From positions 1 through 23,312 of the forward strand of contig CANPDS010000005.1 of NCBI GenBank assembly GCA_947573015.1: a stretch of DNA of 23,312 nucleotides, in the 5' to 3' direction. Below the pieces are notes generated by a model, which was not told the origin of the DNA, did not search any database, and saw nothing but the letters and a program-made list of their open reading frames with translations. Each line of letters starts with the position of its first letter. Position 1 is the first letter of the stretch. Below, in pieces: positions 8,098 through 14,803 of this stretch. The position numbers and the translations under genes are program-made. The stretch comes from an uncultured Muribaculum sp. (GTDB lineage Bacteria; Bacteroidota; Bacteroidia; Bacteroidales; Muribaculaceae).

Positions 8098-9001
8098 AAT
8101 TTCCTCCTTTCTTTGCGGCACGGGGATGTGCCAGTTGATAATTTTGTTTGAGTTCCTGATAGGTGATATGTGTGTACACCTGAGTGGTTGCTAATGAGCT
8201 GTGGCCGAGAAGCTGTTGCACTGAGAAGAGATCGGCGCCATTGTTGAGCATATCGCTTGCGAAAGAGTGACGTAGTACATGAGGACTGCGTCTGGCAGCA
8301 ACTGTGCGGCCTTCAAGAGCGTTATGCACGATACGGTATATCAGCCGTCGGTAGAGGGGCTGACCATCCTGACGTACGAAAAACTGCGTTGTCGGTTGGC
8401 CACCTACTGTAGTGTCGCGAAGGTGCCGGTATAATGTAATCATCTCGGTCAATTCATTCCCGAAAGGGATTATTCTTTCTTTATTACGTTTGCCGAGTAC
8501 CTTTAGTTCACCTTTGGATGTATTGACGTTTACATCAAGCAGTGTTTCAAGTTCGGTGGTTCTCATACCGGTGGAGTAGAACATGAGCAGGATAAGCCTG
8601 TTGCGGACGGCGGTGAAATCAGTGGTATCCAGATCGTCGGCAAGTATTGATGCACTTTCTGCTGGACGCACATATACAGGAAGCGGCTTGTCGGTCTTGG
8701 CCGCATGTAATGTCGCTGTTGGGTTGGAAGTCAGTTGATGTTGTGCTGTCAGAAAGTGAAAGAATGCTCGGAGGGATGACAGTTTCCGGTGTATGGTTCG
8801 GGGTGTGTTGCCTTGTCGGGCGAGTGTGCCGAGCCATAGACGAATGTCGGATGCTGTTACAGAGGTGGGATCAAGTTGCTCAGGATGCCCGTTAGTAGCG
8901 AAGTCGGCCCATTGGCGAAGATCTCGCATATATGCAGAAACGGTGTGGACTGAATAGTTCAGTTCACACCGTATATATGTTGCGAAAGAGTCGAGCATCA
9001 T
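8087..9001 (-). CDS. Tyrosine recombinase XerC/XerD (chromosome dimer resolution type)
   Basis: A 304-residue site-specific recombinase. The N-terminal SAM-like DNA-binding domain begins LDSFATYIRCELNYSVHTVSAY. The catalytic domain carries the full set: R147 (STGMRTTEL), K171 (LGKRNKER), H241 and R244 (HVLRHSF), H267 (LLGHSS), and nucleophile Y276 (TTQVYTH). Length, lack of a variable N-terminal arm and position beside rpsU and hpf mark it as a housekeeping Xer protein, not a mobile-element integrase. Two adjacent ATGs (9001 and 8998) are possible starts; an upstream GTG at 9019 is less likely. Its 3' end overlaps hpf by 11 bases and encodes the hpf Shine-Dalgarno. I cannot separate XerC from XerD by sight. 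Confidence 0.93.
   Translation of the reverse strand: MMLDSFATYIRCELNYSVHTVSAYMRDLRQWADFATNGHPEQLDPTSVTASDIRLWLGTLARQGNTPRTIHRKLSSLRAFFHFLTAQHQLTSNPTATLHAAKTDKPLPVYVRPAESASILADDLDTTDFTAVRNRLILLMFYSTGMRTTELETLLDVNVNTSKGELKVLGKRNKERIIPFGNELTEMITLYRHLRDTTVGGQPTTQFFVRQDGQPLYRRLIYRIVHNALEGRTVAARRSPHVLRHSFASDMLNNGADLFSVQQLLGHSSLATTQVYTHITYQELKQNYQLAHPRAAKKGGNYGR
8103..8112 (-). promoter_or_regulatory. Exceptionally strong Shine-Dalgarno sequence of hpf
   Basis: On the - strand the bases before the hpf ATG read AGAAAGGAGG, then AAATT, then ATG. This is complementary over 10 nt to CCTCCTTTCT, the usual Bacteroidetes 16S 3' end (the 16S gene is not in this window). It lies inside xerC codons for KKGG. 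No other start in the window has more than a short purine patch. Confidence 0.9.
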
Positions 9002-9094
9002 ATTTTTATTCGCTTGCACGGTCGCATTGATGCTTCCGTATAGGGGACAAAGCGAATTTAACTCTTTCTTTTAAAATTTCCAAATAATATGGAT

Positions 9095-9165
9095 AAAAAG
9101 CATCTGCCGTGATATGTGAAATCACGTGCAACGGAGGTTACATATCAATGGAACGGGTGCTTTTT
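9095..9165 (-). terminator. Composite stem-loop after rpsU, possible terminator or attenuator before xerC
   Basis: AAAAAGCA (9095-9102) pairs with TGCTTTTT (9158-9165). CCGT (9107-9110) pairs with ACGG (9153-9156). GATATGT (9111-9117) pairs with ACATATC (9140-9146). On the - strand this long interrupted hairpin ends in TGCTTTTT, like an intrinsic terminator. It lies just after rpsU and about 94 bases before xerC, so partial read-through would give more rpsU than xerC-hpf transcript. Confidence 0.65.
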
Positions 9166-9174
9166 GAGGGGCGA

Positions 9175-9366
9175 TTAGTCCTCTACCTGACGAAGTTTCT
9201 GTACGTATACAGCCTTCATCATTTTCTTGCGGTTGGTGATAGAGGGCTTTTCAAAGGCTTGGCGGCTACGGAGCTCTTTTACGATGCCAGTCTTCTCAAA
9301 TTTTCTTTTAAACTTCTTTAAAGCTCTTTCAATGTTCTCGCCTTCTTTAACTTGTACGATGATCAT
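9175..9366 (-). CDS. rpsU: Small ribosomal subunit protein bS21
   Basis: The 63-residue, strongly basic protein starts MIIVQVKEGENIERALKKFK and ends near RKKMMKAVYVQKLRQ, the standard bS21 pattern in length and sequence. In Bacteroidia bS21 sits by the 3' end of 16S rRNA and, with bS18 and bS6, hides the anti-Shine-Dalgarno sequence (established for Flavobacterium ribosomes). The ATG at 9366 is preceded by AATCACCAAAC, so the gene itself has no Shine-Dalgarno sequence here. It has a well-matched promoter (9418-9449) and is followed by a composite stem-loop, then xerC and hpf on the same strand. Confidence 0.97.
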   Translation of the reverse strand: MIIVQVKEGENIERALKKFKRKFEKTGIVKELRSRQAFEKPSITNRKKMMKAVYVQKLRQVED

Positions 9367-9417
9367 GTTTGGTGATTAATTTTTATGTTGTTTTTTTAGA
9401 TTTTGCATTTTGCGCGA

Positions 9418-9449
9418 CAAAATTACGGATACTTTTCCAAACCGCAAAA
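9418..9449 (-). promoter_or_regulatory. Promoter of rpsU
   Basis: On the - strand a -33 element TTTTG (9445-9449) and a -7 element TAATTTTG (9418-9425, exact TAnnTTTG) are 19 bases apart, the expected Bacteroidetes spacing. Transcription would begin near 9411, giving a leader of about 45 bases. Confidence 0.75.
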
Positions 9450-9565
9450 TTTTTTATCATCCATTTTACCATATCTCAGCAAGATATGGATTGTGTCGCT
9501 TAAATTTACATGTATAGTGGCTTGTCTGAAAAAATTCTGGATGATTAATGACTGATAGATAAATT

Positions 9566-9601
9566 AAATGCCTGTCGAACATGGCTATTCGACAGGCATT
9601 T
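9566..9601 (-). terminator. Terminator after the GH109-like gene
   Basis: A perfect 14-bp stem pairs AAATGCCTGTCGAA (9566-9579) with 9588-9601 around an 8-base loop. On the - strand it ends in CATTT followed by AATTTATC. It lies 53 bases past the stop of the leftward oxidoreductase gene. Confidence 0.85.
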
Positions 9602-9654
9602 GGAGTTTCTTAAAAATGAATGAAAATAAGCTATTGTAGGTGGGATGCAGTGGG

Positions 9655-11061
9655 TTACTCTGGCTTGTAGGCGTGCCGATAGCCTTTGACCTTGTTCCAT
9701 GCTCCGCGAGTGAAGTCGGGAACTTCAACCGGAACGCTGCCGTTCTCAATAGAGAGTCGGGTTAGAGGTGCCATCGAGCTCCATTCCGCAAGGTCGTATA
9801 CGTCCATATCGAGAGGAAGTCCGTTGCGCAGGCAATATACGAGACGATAATCCATGATATAGTCCATGCCACCATGGCCGCCTACGCTTTTTGCATATTC
9901 ACCAACTTCGCGTATGATCGGATGCATGTATTTCTCTTCAAGCGCCTCGCGTTGGTGTTTCGATATGGCTTTATGGGCGTTTAGGTTTTCGTGATCGGGC
10001 ATGCTGTCTGTGCTGAGTTGCTCGGGCTCGAATGCATATTGTTTTATAGGATATTTGTTTGCAAAGCCTTTTGTGCCGGTTATCTGATACATGCGGCTAT
10101 ATGGACGAGGATTCATAACATCGTGCTGAATGTGGATGGTTTTCCCGTTGGCGGTGCGTATCATGGTCATTGTATGGTCGCCATTGGCAAATGAGTCGCA
10201 TTTTTCACCGGTATATTTTTCAACAAGTTCGGGGCCTGTGATTGGATCGGTATCCATGGCTACGAGTGTTGTCATGCGGTCTCCTCGGTGTATGTCGAGC
10301 AGTTGGCATGCCGGCCCGAGGCCATGGGTGGCATATACATCGCCTCTGTGGCGGCGGTTGTAGTCGAGACGCCAGTTGTTCCAGTATTCTCCCCAGAAGT
10401 CCTGAAGGTTGTGGATATAGCTTCCTTCGGCATGGAGAAGTTCGCCGAATAGGCCTTGTTGAGCCATGTTGAGGGTATTCATCTCGAAGAAGTCGTATAC
10501 ACAGTTTTCAAGCATCATGCAATGTTTGCGGGTGCGCTCGGATGTATTGATTATATCCCAAATTTCTTCGAGAGTCATGGCTGCCGGCACTTCTACCGCA
10601 GCATGTTTTCCTTGCTCCATCGCATATATTGCCATTGGAGCGTGGGTCTCCCAATCGGTCACAATGTATACGAGGTTTATGTCATCACGTTCGACAAGCT
10701 TTTTCCAGGCGTCTTTGTCGCCGCTATAGGCGGCGGCTTCAGGCAATCCGGCGTCAGAGAGTATGCGTTGAGCATTGTTTACATTGGCTGAGTCAAGATC
10801 GCAAAGTGCCACTACTTTGGTGCCTGGGATTTTGGTGAAACGTTTTACTGCACCAGGCCCGCGCATGCCGAGACCGATGAAGCCCACGCGGACCGTGTCG
10901 ATAGGTTCGGCGGCAAAGGCGACCATGTCTTCCTGTCCGGCCGGTCGTTCGGGTACTTCAGTTACAATTCTATCTACTGTGCTGCTTTTCTGTGAGCACG
11001 CCATAGAGGAGAGCGTGACAGCGAATACTGCTGTCGCGCATAACATCTTGTGGAGATTCAT
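9655..11061 (-). CDS. Gfo/Idh/MocA-family lipoprotein, GH109-like (alpha-N-acetylgalactosaminidase family)
   Basis: A 468-residue NAD-dependent oxidoreductase-fold protein of the type that includes GH109 glycosidases, which use bound NAD to cleave N-acetylgalactosaminides such as those in mucin or blood-group glycans. The N terminus is a signal peptide with a probable lipidation Cys at residue 22 (LSSMAC). The residues after Cys (SQKSS) lack the acidic export signal for the outer surface, so a periplasmic-facing anchor is likely. The NAD motif GLGMRG lies at about 63-68, and a C-terminal GHGGMDYIMDYRLVYCL segment is typical of the family. Substrate is inferred from family only; related lipoproteins with unknown sugar substrates exist. 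It stands alone, with its own candidate promoter and a terminator. Confidence 0.85.
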   Translation of the reverse strand: MNLHKMLCATAVFAVTLSSMACSQKSSTVDRIVTEVPERPAGQEDMVAFAAEPIDTVRVGFIGLGMRGPGAVKRFTKIPGTKVVALCDLDSANVNNAQRILSDAGLPEAAAYSGDKDAWKKLVERDDINLVYIVTDWETHAPMAIYAMEQGKHAAVEVPAAMTLEEIWDIINTSERTRKHCMMLENCVYDFFEMNTLNMAQQGLFGELLHAEGSYIHNLQDFWGEYWNNWRLDYNRRHRGDVYATHGLGPACQLLDIHRGDRMTTLVAMDTDPITGPELVEKYTGEKCDSFANGDHTMTMIRTANGKTIHIQHDVMNPRPYSRMYQITGTKGFANKYPIKQYAFEPEQLSTDSMPDHENLNAHKAISKHQREALEEKYMHPIIREVGEYAKSVGGHGGMDYIMDYRLVYCLRNGLPLDMDVYDLAEWSSMAPLTRLSIENGSVPVEVPDFTRGAWNKVKGYRHAYKPE

Positions 11062-11185
11062 CTGATTAGAGGTTAGTGATATTGGAGAACGTGTTGATAT
11101 GCGTACTTCTTAATTGAGTTATTATAGGATAAAACTACAATCGGGAATGTTGACACAAGTATGGTTGTGCTATTGTGATTATATG

Positions 11186-11193
11186 CAAAGATA
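11186..11193 (-). promoter_or_regulatory. Candidate -7 box upstream of the GH109-like gene
   Basis: TATCTTTG on the - strand fits TAnnTTTG exactly and lies 125 bases before the ATG at 11061. The -33 region is only a weak match (a TTTTA run), so the call rests on the -7 box alone. The predicted leader would be about 118 bases. Confidence 0.4.
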
Positions 11194-11264
11194 TTGATTT
11201 TTGTTGGAAAAATAAAAGTTTGAATATTGGGGTATGGATTAAGTCATGATCAGTAATGTGGATT

Positions 11265-12563
11265 TCAACGCAAGCGCGGAATGCGGAAGATTATTGAAAT
11301 CAGCAGCATGGCGGACAGAGCCCAAGGGTAGTACAGATATGGCCACGGAGCTATTGGGGATATTCCTGCAAGGGAGGTTGCCAGCAGAGTCTGCGCACCG
11401 TAAGGTATCAGGCTCTGCACAATGCAAGATGCAGTGTCGAGAATCGACGCCGCTTTGCGCGGATCAACGCCGAATCGGCGTGATAGGGTGGAAGATACGG
11501 ATCCTACGGTAATGATGGCTACCGTGTTGTTGGCTGTGCATAGATTGACGATCCCTACTGCCAATGCGATAGCTCCCTGTGCGCCTCGTGGACCACGAAT
11601 GCGGTGTGTCAGCACTTGTAGTAGATAATTTATGCCACCGGCATGGCGTATCAGCCCGAGCATTCCCGCTGCCAGAAGAGTTATGATTATGAGCTGCCCT
11701 ACGGAGTCGATGCCTGATCCCATGAAGCCGAACAGGCTTATTATATCGAAGCCTGTGACAAGGCCCATAATAATGGCGGCCACGATTCCTATGGCAAGTA
11801 CTACCGTGACGTTTAAACCTACAAGGGCGAGAATAATAATGAGAAGATAGGGGATTATGAGCAGTGGATTGCATTCGGATATATCGGCCATGTCAGGAAG
11901 TTGTACTCCAAGGATTATATATAGTGAGAGCGATAATATGGCGGCCGGTAGTGCTATCCACATGTTCACTCGGAATTTGTCGCGCATCTGGCATCCTTGG
12001 GTTCTTGTGGCAGCTATTGTGGTATCTGATATGAATGAAAGATTATCGCCGAAAAACGCACCACCCAGCACTACTGCTACGAAAAATGGCACATTCCCGC
12101 TTTCAGATTGGGCGAGCTCCACTGCAAATGGTGTAAGGGCTACTACTGTTCCTACTGATGTGCCTATAGCAAGGGATATGAAACATGCTGCGGCAAATAA
12201 TCCTGGTATGAGCATTTCTACCGGCAAAATTCTCAATGCCATATGGACTGTGGCTTCAACGGCCCCGATCTCACGTGCTACGGCGGCAAATGCTCCGGCA
12301 AGTATGAATATCCATATCATGTACATCACATTGGAGCTGCCGGCATCGTGTGAGAAAATTTCTACACGTTCTGATAGCTTTTTGTCGCGTAGTATCACTA
12401 CTGCCCAGGCCGATCCTATGAGTAATGCCACGGCAATCGGCATTTTATAGAAGTCACCGATTATGATAGATATGGCGAGGTAGAATAACAGAAACACGAG
12501 TATGGGTGATATGGCAAGGAGTCCCTGTCGGGTAGGGATGCGTTGTGTATGATTGTCGTTCAT
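11265..12563 (-). CDS. NhaC-family Na+/H+ antiporter
   Basis: A 432-residue inner-membrane protein with about 11-12 hydrophobic segments that should exchange Na+ for protons. Family signatures are GTSVGTVVALTPFAVELA and GGAFFGDNLSFISDTTIAATRTQGC, with a later ANNTVAIITVGSV segment mirroring the first, as in NhaC-type transporters. Its ATG (12563) overlaps the TGA of the upstream membrane protein by four bases (ATGA), so the pair should be translationally coupled. An organism running a Na+-pumping decarboxylase, as encoded further right, needs Na+ cycling, so the transporter fits the physiology, though the two operons are separate. I see no terminator in the 200 bases downstream. Confidence 0.88.
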   Translation of the reverse strand: MNDNHTQRIPTRQGLLAISPILVFLLFYLAISIIIGDFYKMPIAVALLIGSAWAVVILRDKKLSERVEIFSHDAGSSNVMYMIWIFILAGAFAAVAREIGAVEATVHMALRILPVEMLIPGLFAAACFISLAIGTSVGTVVALTPFAVELAQSESGNVPFFVAVVLGGAFFGDNLSFISDTTIAATRTQGCQMRDKFRVNMWIALPAAILSLSLYIILGVQLPDMADISECNPLLIIPYLLIIILALVGLNVTVVLAIGIVAAIIMGLVTGFDIISLFGFMGSGIDSVGQLIIITLLAAGMLGLIRHAGGINYLLQVLTHRIRGPRGAQGAIALAVGIVNLCTANNTVAIITVGSVSSTLSRRFGVDPRKAASILDTASCIVQSLIPYGAQTLLATSLAGISPIAPWPYLYYPWALSAMLLISIIFRIPRLR

Positions 12564-13099
12564 TTTATCATGGAGATAAATTGGCGTAATTGTTCCGGTG
12601 TCTGGAATGCTGAATATGGTATCAATATGAATGGAGCCATGTGGCTTTTGTCCAGGCTTATAATTATATAGCCATTGGAGTGGCGTAGCTGATATATGTT
12701 TGTGAGATTGATTGTCACGGGAGGTGGTGGAGCCTCTGTGTTTATTTCATCAGATGTGTATGAATCAGATTCCGGTATTGGTTGACGATCGGCAATAAAT
12801 GTTATGGTGATCGTCTCGTTGCTGCATTCTATTGTGTGGGGCGGAATGTTGACGCGTGCTCGCGGATCAAGTGCGTAGTAATAATATATGATGAGCAGGA
12901 GCGGAGGGATCACCAGGCAGATCATCACGAATGCCAGAAGAAGGTATTTGATGTCGGATAGATAGAATGCGAGTGCTATCGATAATGACGGCAGAATAGC
13001 TACAGTCCACCACCATCGTTTAAGCCATAGCCTCATTATTGCTCCTGCATATACTGACGGAGCAATGCGAAACGGTGATGTAATTGTGGTATCCATCAT
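12560..13099 (-). CDS. Small two-helix membrane protein with YcxB-like C-terminal domain
   Basis: A 179-residue protein with two adjacent hydrophobic helices (about residues 31-47 and 52-74), then a soluble domain. The soluble part has a Pro- and acid-rich loop (TEAPPPPVTINL) and a final LIPYSAFQTPEQLRQFISMIK segment. The layout, and the end resembling 'lP..aF.....l..F', recall YcxB-like domains, but the match is from memory and weak. Function unknown. It starts at tandem ATGs (13099 and 13096) and its stop overlaps the antiporter start by four bases, suggesting it is made with that transporter, perhaps as an accessory protein. Confidence 0.75.
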   Translation of the reverse strand: MMDTTITSPFRIAPSVYAGAIMRLWLKRWWWTVAILPSLSIALAFYLSDIKYLLLAFVMICLVIPPLLLIIYYYYALDPRARVNIPPHTIECSNETITITFIADRQPIPESDSYTSDEINTEAPPPPVTINLTNIYQLRHSNGYIIISLDKSHMAPFILIPYSAFQTPEQLRQFISMIK

Positions 13100-13117
13100 T
13101 TATTATTAAACAAACTT

Positions 13118-13148
13118 TAAATTTAAGCCCCACGCTTAAACACGGCAA
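13118..13148 (-). promoter_or_regulatory. Possible promoter of the membrane protein-antiporter pair
   Basis: TAAATTTA (13118-13125, one mismatch to TAnnTTTG) has a TTG 20 bases upstream (13146-13148 on the - strand). It overlaps the hairpin at 13125-13170 and would give a leader of about 12 bases. Weak match. Confidence 0.3.
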
Positions 13149-13170
13149 TTGCCGGGCTTGCGTGGGGCTT
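13125..13170 (-). terminator. Hairpin after the zinc-ribbon gene, probable terminator
   Basis: An 11-bp perfect stem (AAGCCCCACGC 13125-13135 with 13160-13170) encloses a second palindrome CGGCAATTGCCG. The following - strand sequence is TTAAATTTAAAG, only moderately T-rich. It separates the aspS operon from the antiporter pair. Confidence 0.65.
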
Positions 13171-13221
13171 ATATGCGATTAACGGCTTTTGCCGCTTTTG
13201 ATGCGTGATCAGATATGCCTA

Positions 13222-14001
13222 TTATTTTCCTGCAGCTACTTCAGCTTCGGCGATGCCGGCGAGCTCAGGATCGATCATGATGCGACCGCAATATTCACAT
13301 ACTATCACTTTTTTGTGCATCTTGATTTCCATCTGTTTCTGGGGTGGAATGCGGTTGAAACAGCCACCACAGGCATTACGCTGGATGTATACTATGCCCA
13401 ATCCGTTGCGAGCGTTGTCGCGGATACGCTTGAATGCCTTGAGTGTGCGCTCGTCGATGGTGGGCTCGATTTCTTTTGCGCGTACACGAAGACGCTCTTC
13501 ATCCTGACGGGTTTCCGATACAATTTCTTCAAGTTCTGCTTTCTTTTCCTGAAGAATGTGCTGGTTGTCGGATAATTTTTCTTCGGTTGCAGCTATATCG
13601 GCGTTGCGTGAGTCGATAGCGCGTGCATACTCATTGAGGTGCTTTTCGGAAAGCTCAATTTCAAGTGTCTGGAACTCGACTTCCTTGGAGAGGAGGTCGA
13701 ACTCGCGGTTGTTGCGCACATTGTCGAGCTGCTCCTTGTAGCGAGCGATTTTGGCTTGCGATTCGTTGATTTTTTCCTTTTCGAGTGTGGTCTTCTTGCG
13801 GAATTCCTCAACGTCGTGGTGATAATTCTCGATGCGGGTCTTCAGACCTTCGATGTTGTCCTCGAGGTCTTTTACCTCCAAGGGTAGCTCGCCGCGGATC
13901 TGCTTGATGCGGTCGATTTCGGAGAGTATAGTCTGAAGTTCGTAGAGTGCTTTCATGCGCTGCTCTACTGAGAGGCCTTCGGATTTCTTTTCAGTAGCCA
14001 T
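13222..14001 (-). CDS. C4 zinc-ribbon coiled-coil protein (zf-RING_7/CdsZ-like)
   Basis: A 259-residue protein whose first 180 residues are an almost unbroken charged coiled coil, followed by a zinc ribbon with C211, C214, C235 and C238 (ACGGCFNRIPP and CEYCGRI). This architecture is found in the COG1579 family, members of which bind nucleic acid or the ribosome; the exact role here is inference. It starts two bases after the Nif3-like stop (TAG GA ATG), so it is tightly coupled to that gene. The Nif3-zinc ribbon pairing recurs in Bacteroidales. The gene ends before a strong hairpin. Confidence 0.9.
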   Translation of the reverse strand: MATEKKSEGLSVEQRMKALYELQTILSEIDRIKQIRGELPLEVKDLEDNIEGLKTRIENYHHDVEEFRKKTTLEKEKINESQAKIARYKEQLDNVRNNREFDLLSKEVEFQTLEIELSEKHLNEYARAIDSRNADIAATEEKLSDNQHILQEKKAELEEIVSETRQDEERLRVRAKEIEPTIDERTLKAFKRIRDNARNGLGIVYIQRNACGGCFNRIPPQKQMEIKMHKKVIVCEYCGRIMIDPELAGIAEAEVAAGK

Positions 14002-14003
14002 TC

Positions 14004-14789
14004 CTATATATAGTTTATCGGATTTTTTTCAGAGTCTGAGTAATGAACTGCAAAGTTAGGAAATTTTTGTGTAATTAGATGATAAAAAATCCGTTTTGTG
14101 CATGATTCAGACTCGAAATGTCCTATGTCGATGATAAAAATGCGGCCTGTGTAGTCGAGAAAGTCATGATAGCGCACATCGGAAGTGATGTAGGCTTGAG
14201 CACCTGCCTTGATAGCATCAGCAATCATTGAACCTCCTGAACCACCGCACATGGCTATTCTGGAGATTTTGCCGGATGGTGGGATTGTACAGCGGCATAC
14301 CGGTGATTGGCATGTCTGCTTCACCTTTTCAACGAGCTGCATCGCCGAGAGTGGTACGGCGGCATTGGCTATGGCGCCTGCACCGGCATCCGGCATATTG
14401 GCGGATATGGGTTGCAATGGATGTAGATAATCGAGACCAAGTTCCATGGCAAGCCATTTGTTGACACCTTCGGGTGCGTTGTCAAGGCTTGTATGAGCAG
14501 AATATATCGCGACTCCGGCCCGTATGGCCCGTATAACCACTTCCTGCTGAGGTGTTGTGCCTATGATCTGTTTGAGGCCATGGAAAAGCACAGGATGGTG
14601 GGAAATGATGAGGTTGCACCCTTTTGCAGCCGCCTCGTCGACTCGCTCGGGAGTGACATCGACGCAAAGTAGTGCGCCGGTGCATTCTGCGGATGCATCG
14701 CCCAGCTGTAGCCCGGAATTGTCGTAGCTCTCTTGAAGAGCAACCGGGGCCATCTCCTGGATGGCCCCGATTATAGAGTTGATAGTCAT
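14004..14789 (-). CDS. Nif3-like dinuclear metal-centre protein (YbgI family)
   Basis: A 261-residue member of the Nif3/YbgI family, which forms toroidal hexamers with two metals per subunit; its physiological substrate is not settled. Likely metal ligands are H64 and H65 (ISHHPVLFHGLKQI), D103 (HTSLDNAP), H224 and E226 (IIDIGHFESES). The protein ends with the family's KNPINYI-type tail. At 261 residues it is the short form and lacks the inserted PII-like domain that lengthens many Bacteroidetes and Gram-positive relatives to about 365. It begins 14 bases after aspS and is followed at two bases by the zinc-ribbon gene. Confidence 0.92.
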   Translation of the reverse strand: MTINSIIGAIQEMAPVALQESYDNSGLQLGDASAECTGALLCVDVTPERVDEAAAKGCNLIISHHPVLFHGLKQIIGTTPQQEVVIRAIRAGVAIYSAHTSLDNAPEGVNKWLAMELGLDYLHPLQPISANMPDAGAGAIANAAVPLSAMQLVEKVKQTCQSPVCRCTIPPSGKISRIAMCGGSGGSMIADAIKAGAQAYITSDVRYHDFLDYTGRIFIIDIGHFESESCTKRIFYHLITQKFPNFAVHYSDSEKNPINYI

Positions 14790-14803
14790 TTTTGCGTGAC
14801 AGG

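Noticed and set aside
8087..9001. The tyrosine recombinase as a sign of an integrated mobile element.
   Set aside because: It has the compact Xer architecture, is embedded between rpsU and hpf as in other Bacteroidales, and there are no att-like repeats or phage or conjugation genes nearby.
9131..9140. An anti-Shine-Dalgarno mimic (ACCTCC on the - strand) in the loop region of the rpsU-xerC hairpin, which might pair with the hpf Shine-Dalgarno in the same transcript.
   Set aside because: Only five consecutive pairs are possible, flanking bases do not extend the pairing, and the sites are about 1 kb apart.
9367..9654. A small RNA or tRNA in the rpsU/GH109-like intergenic region.
   Set aside because: The region holds the rpsU promoter and a terminator; no cloverleaf, CCA end or second promoter could be seen.
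11857..12450. A 197-codon open frame on the + strand opposite the NhaC gene.
   Set aside because: It mirrors the antiporter coding sequence, which has clear family motifs in the other strand; low-complexity Ala/Thr/Met composition is typical of an antisense shadow.
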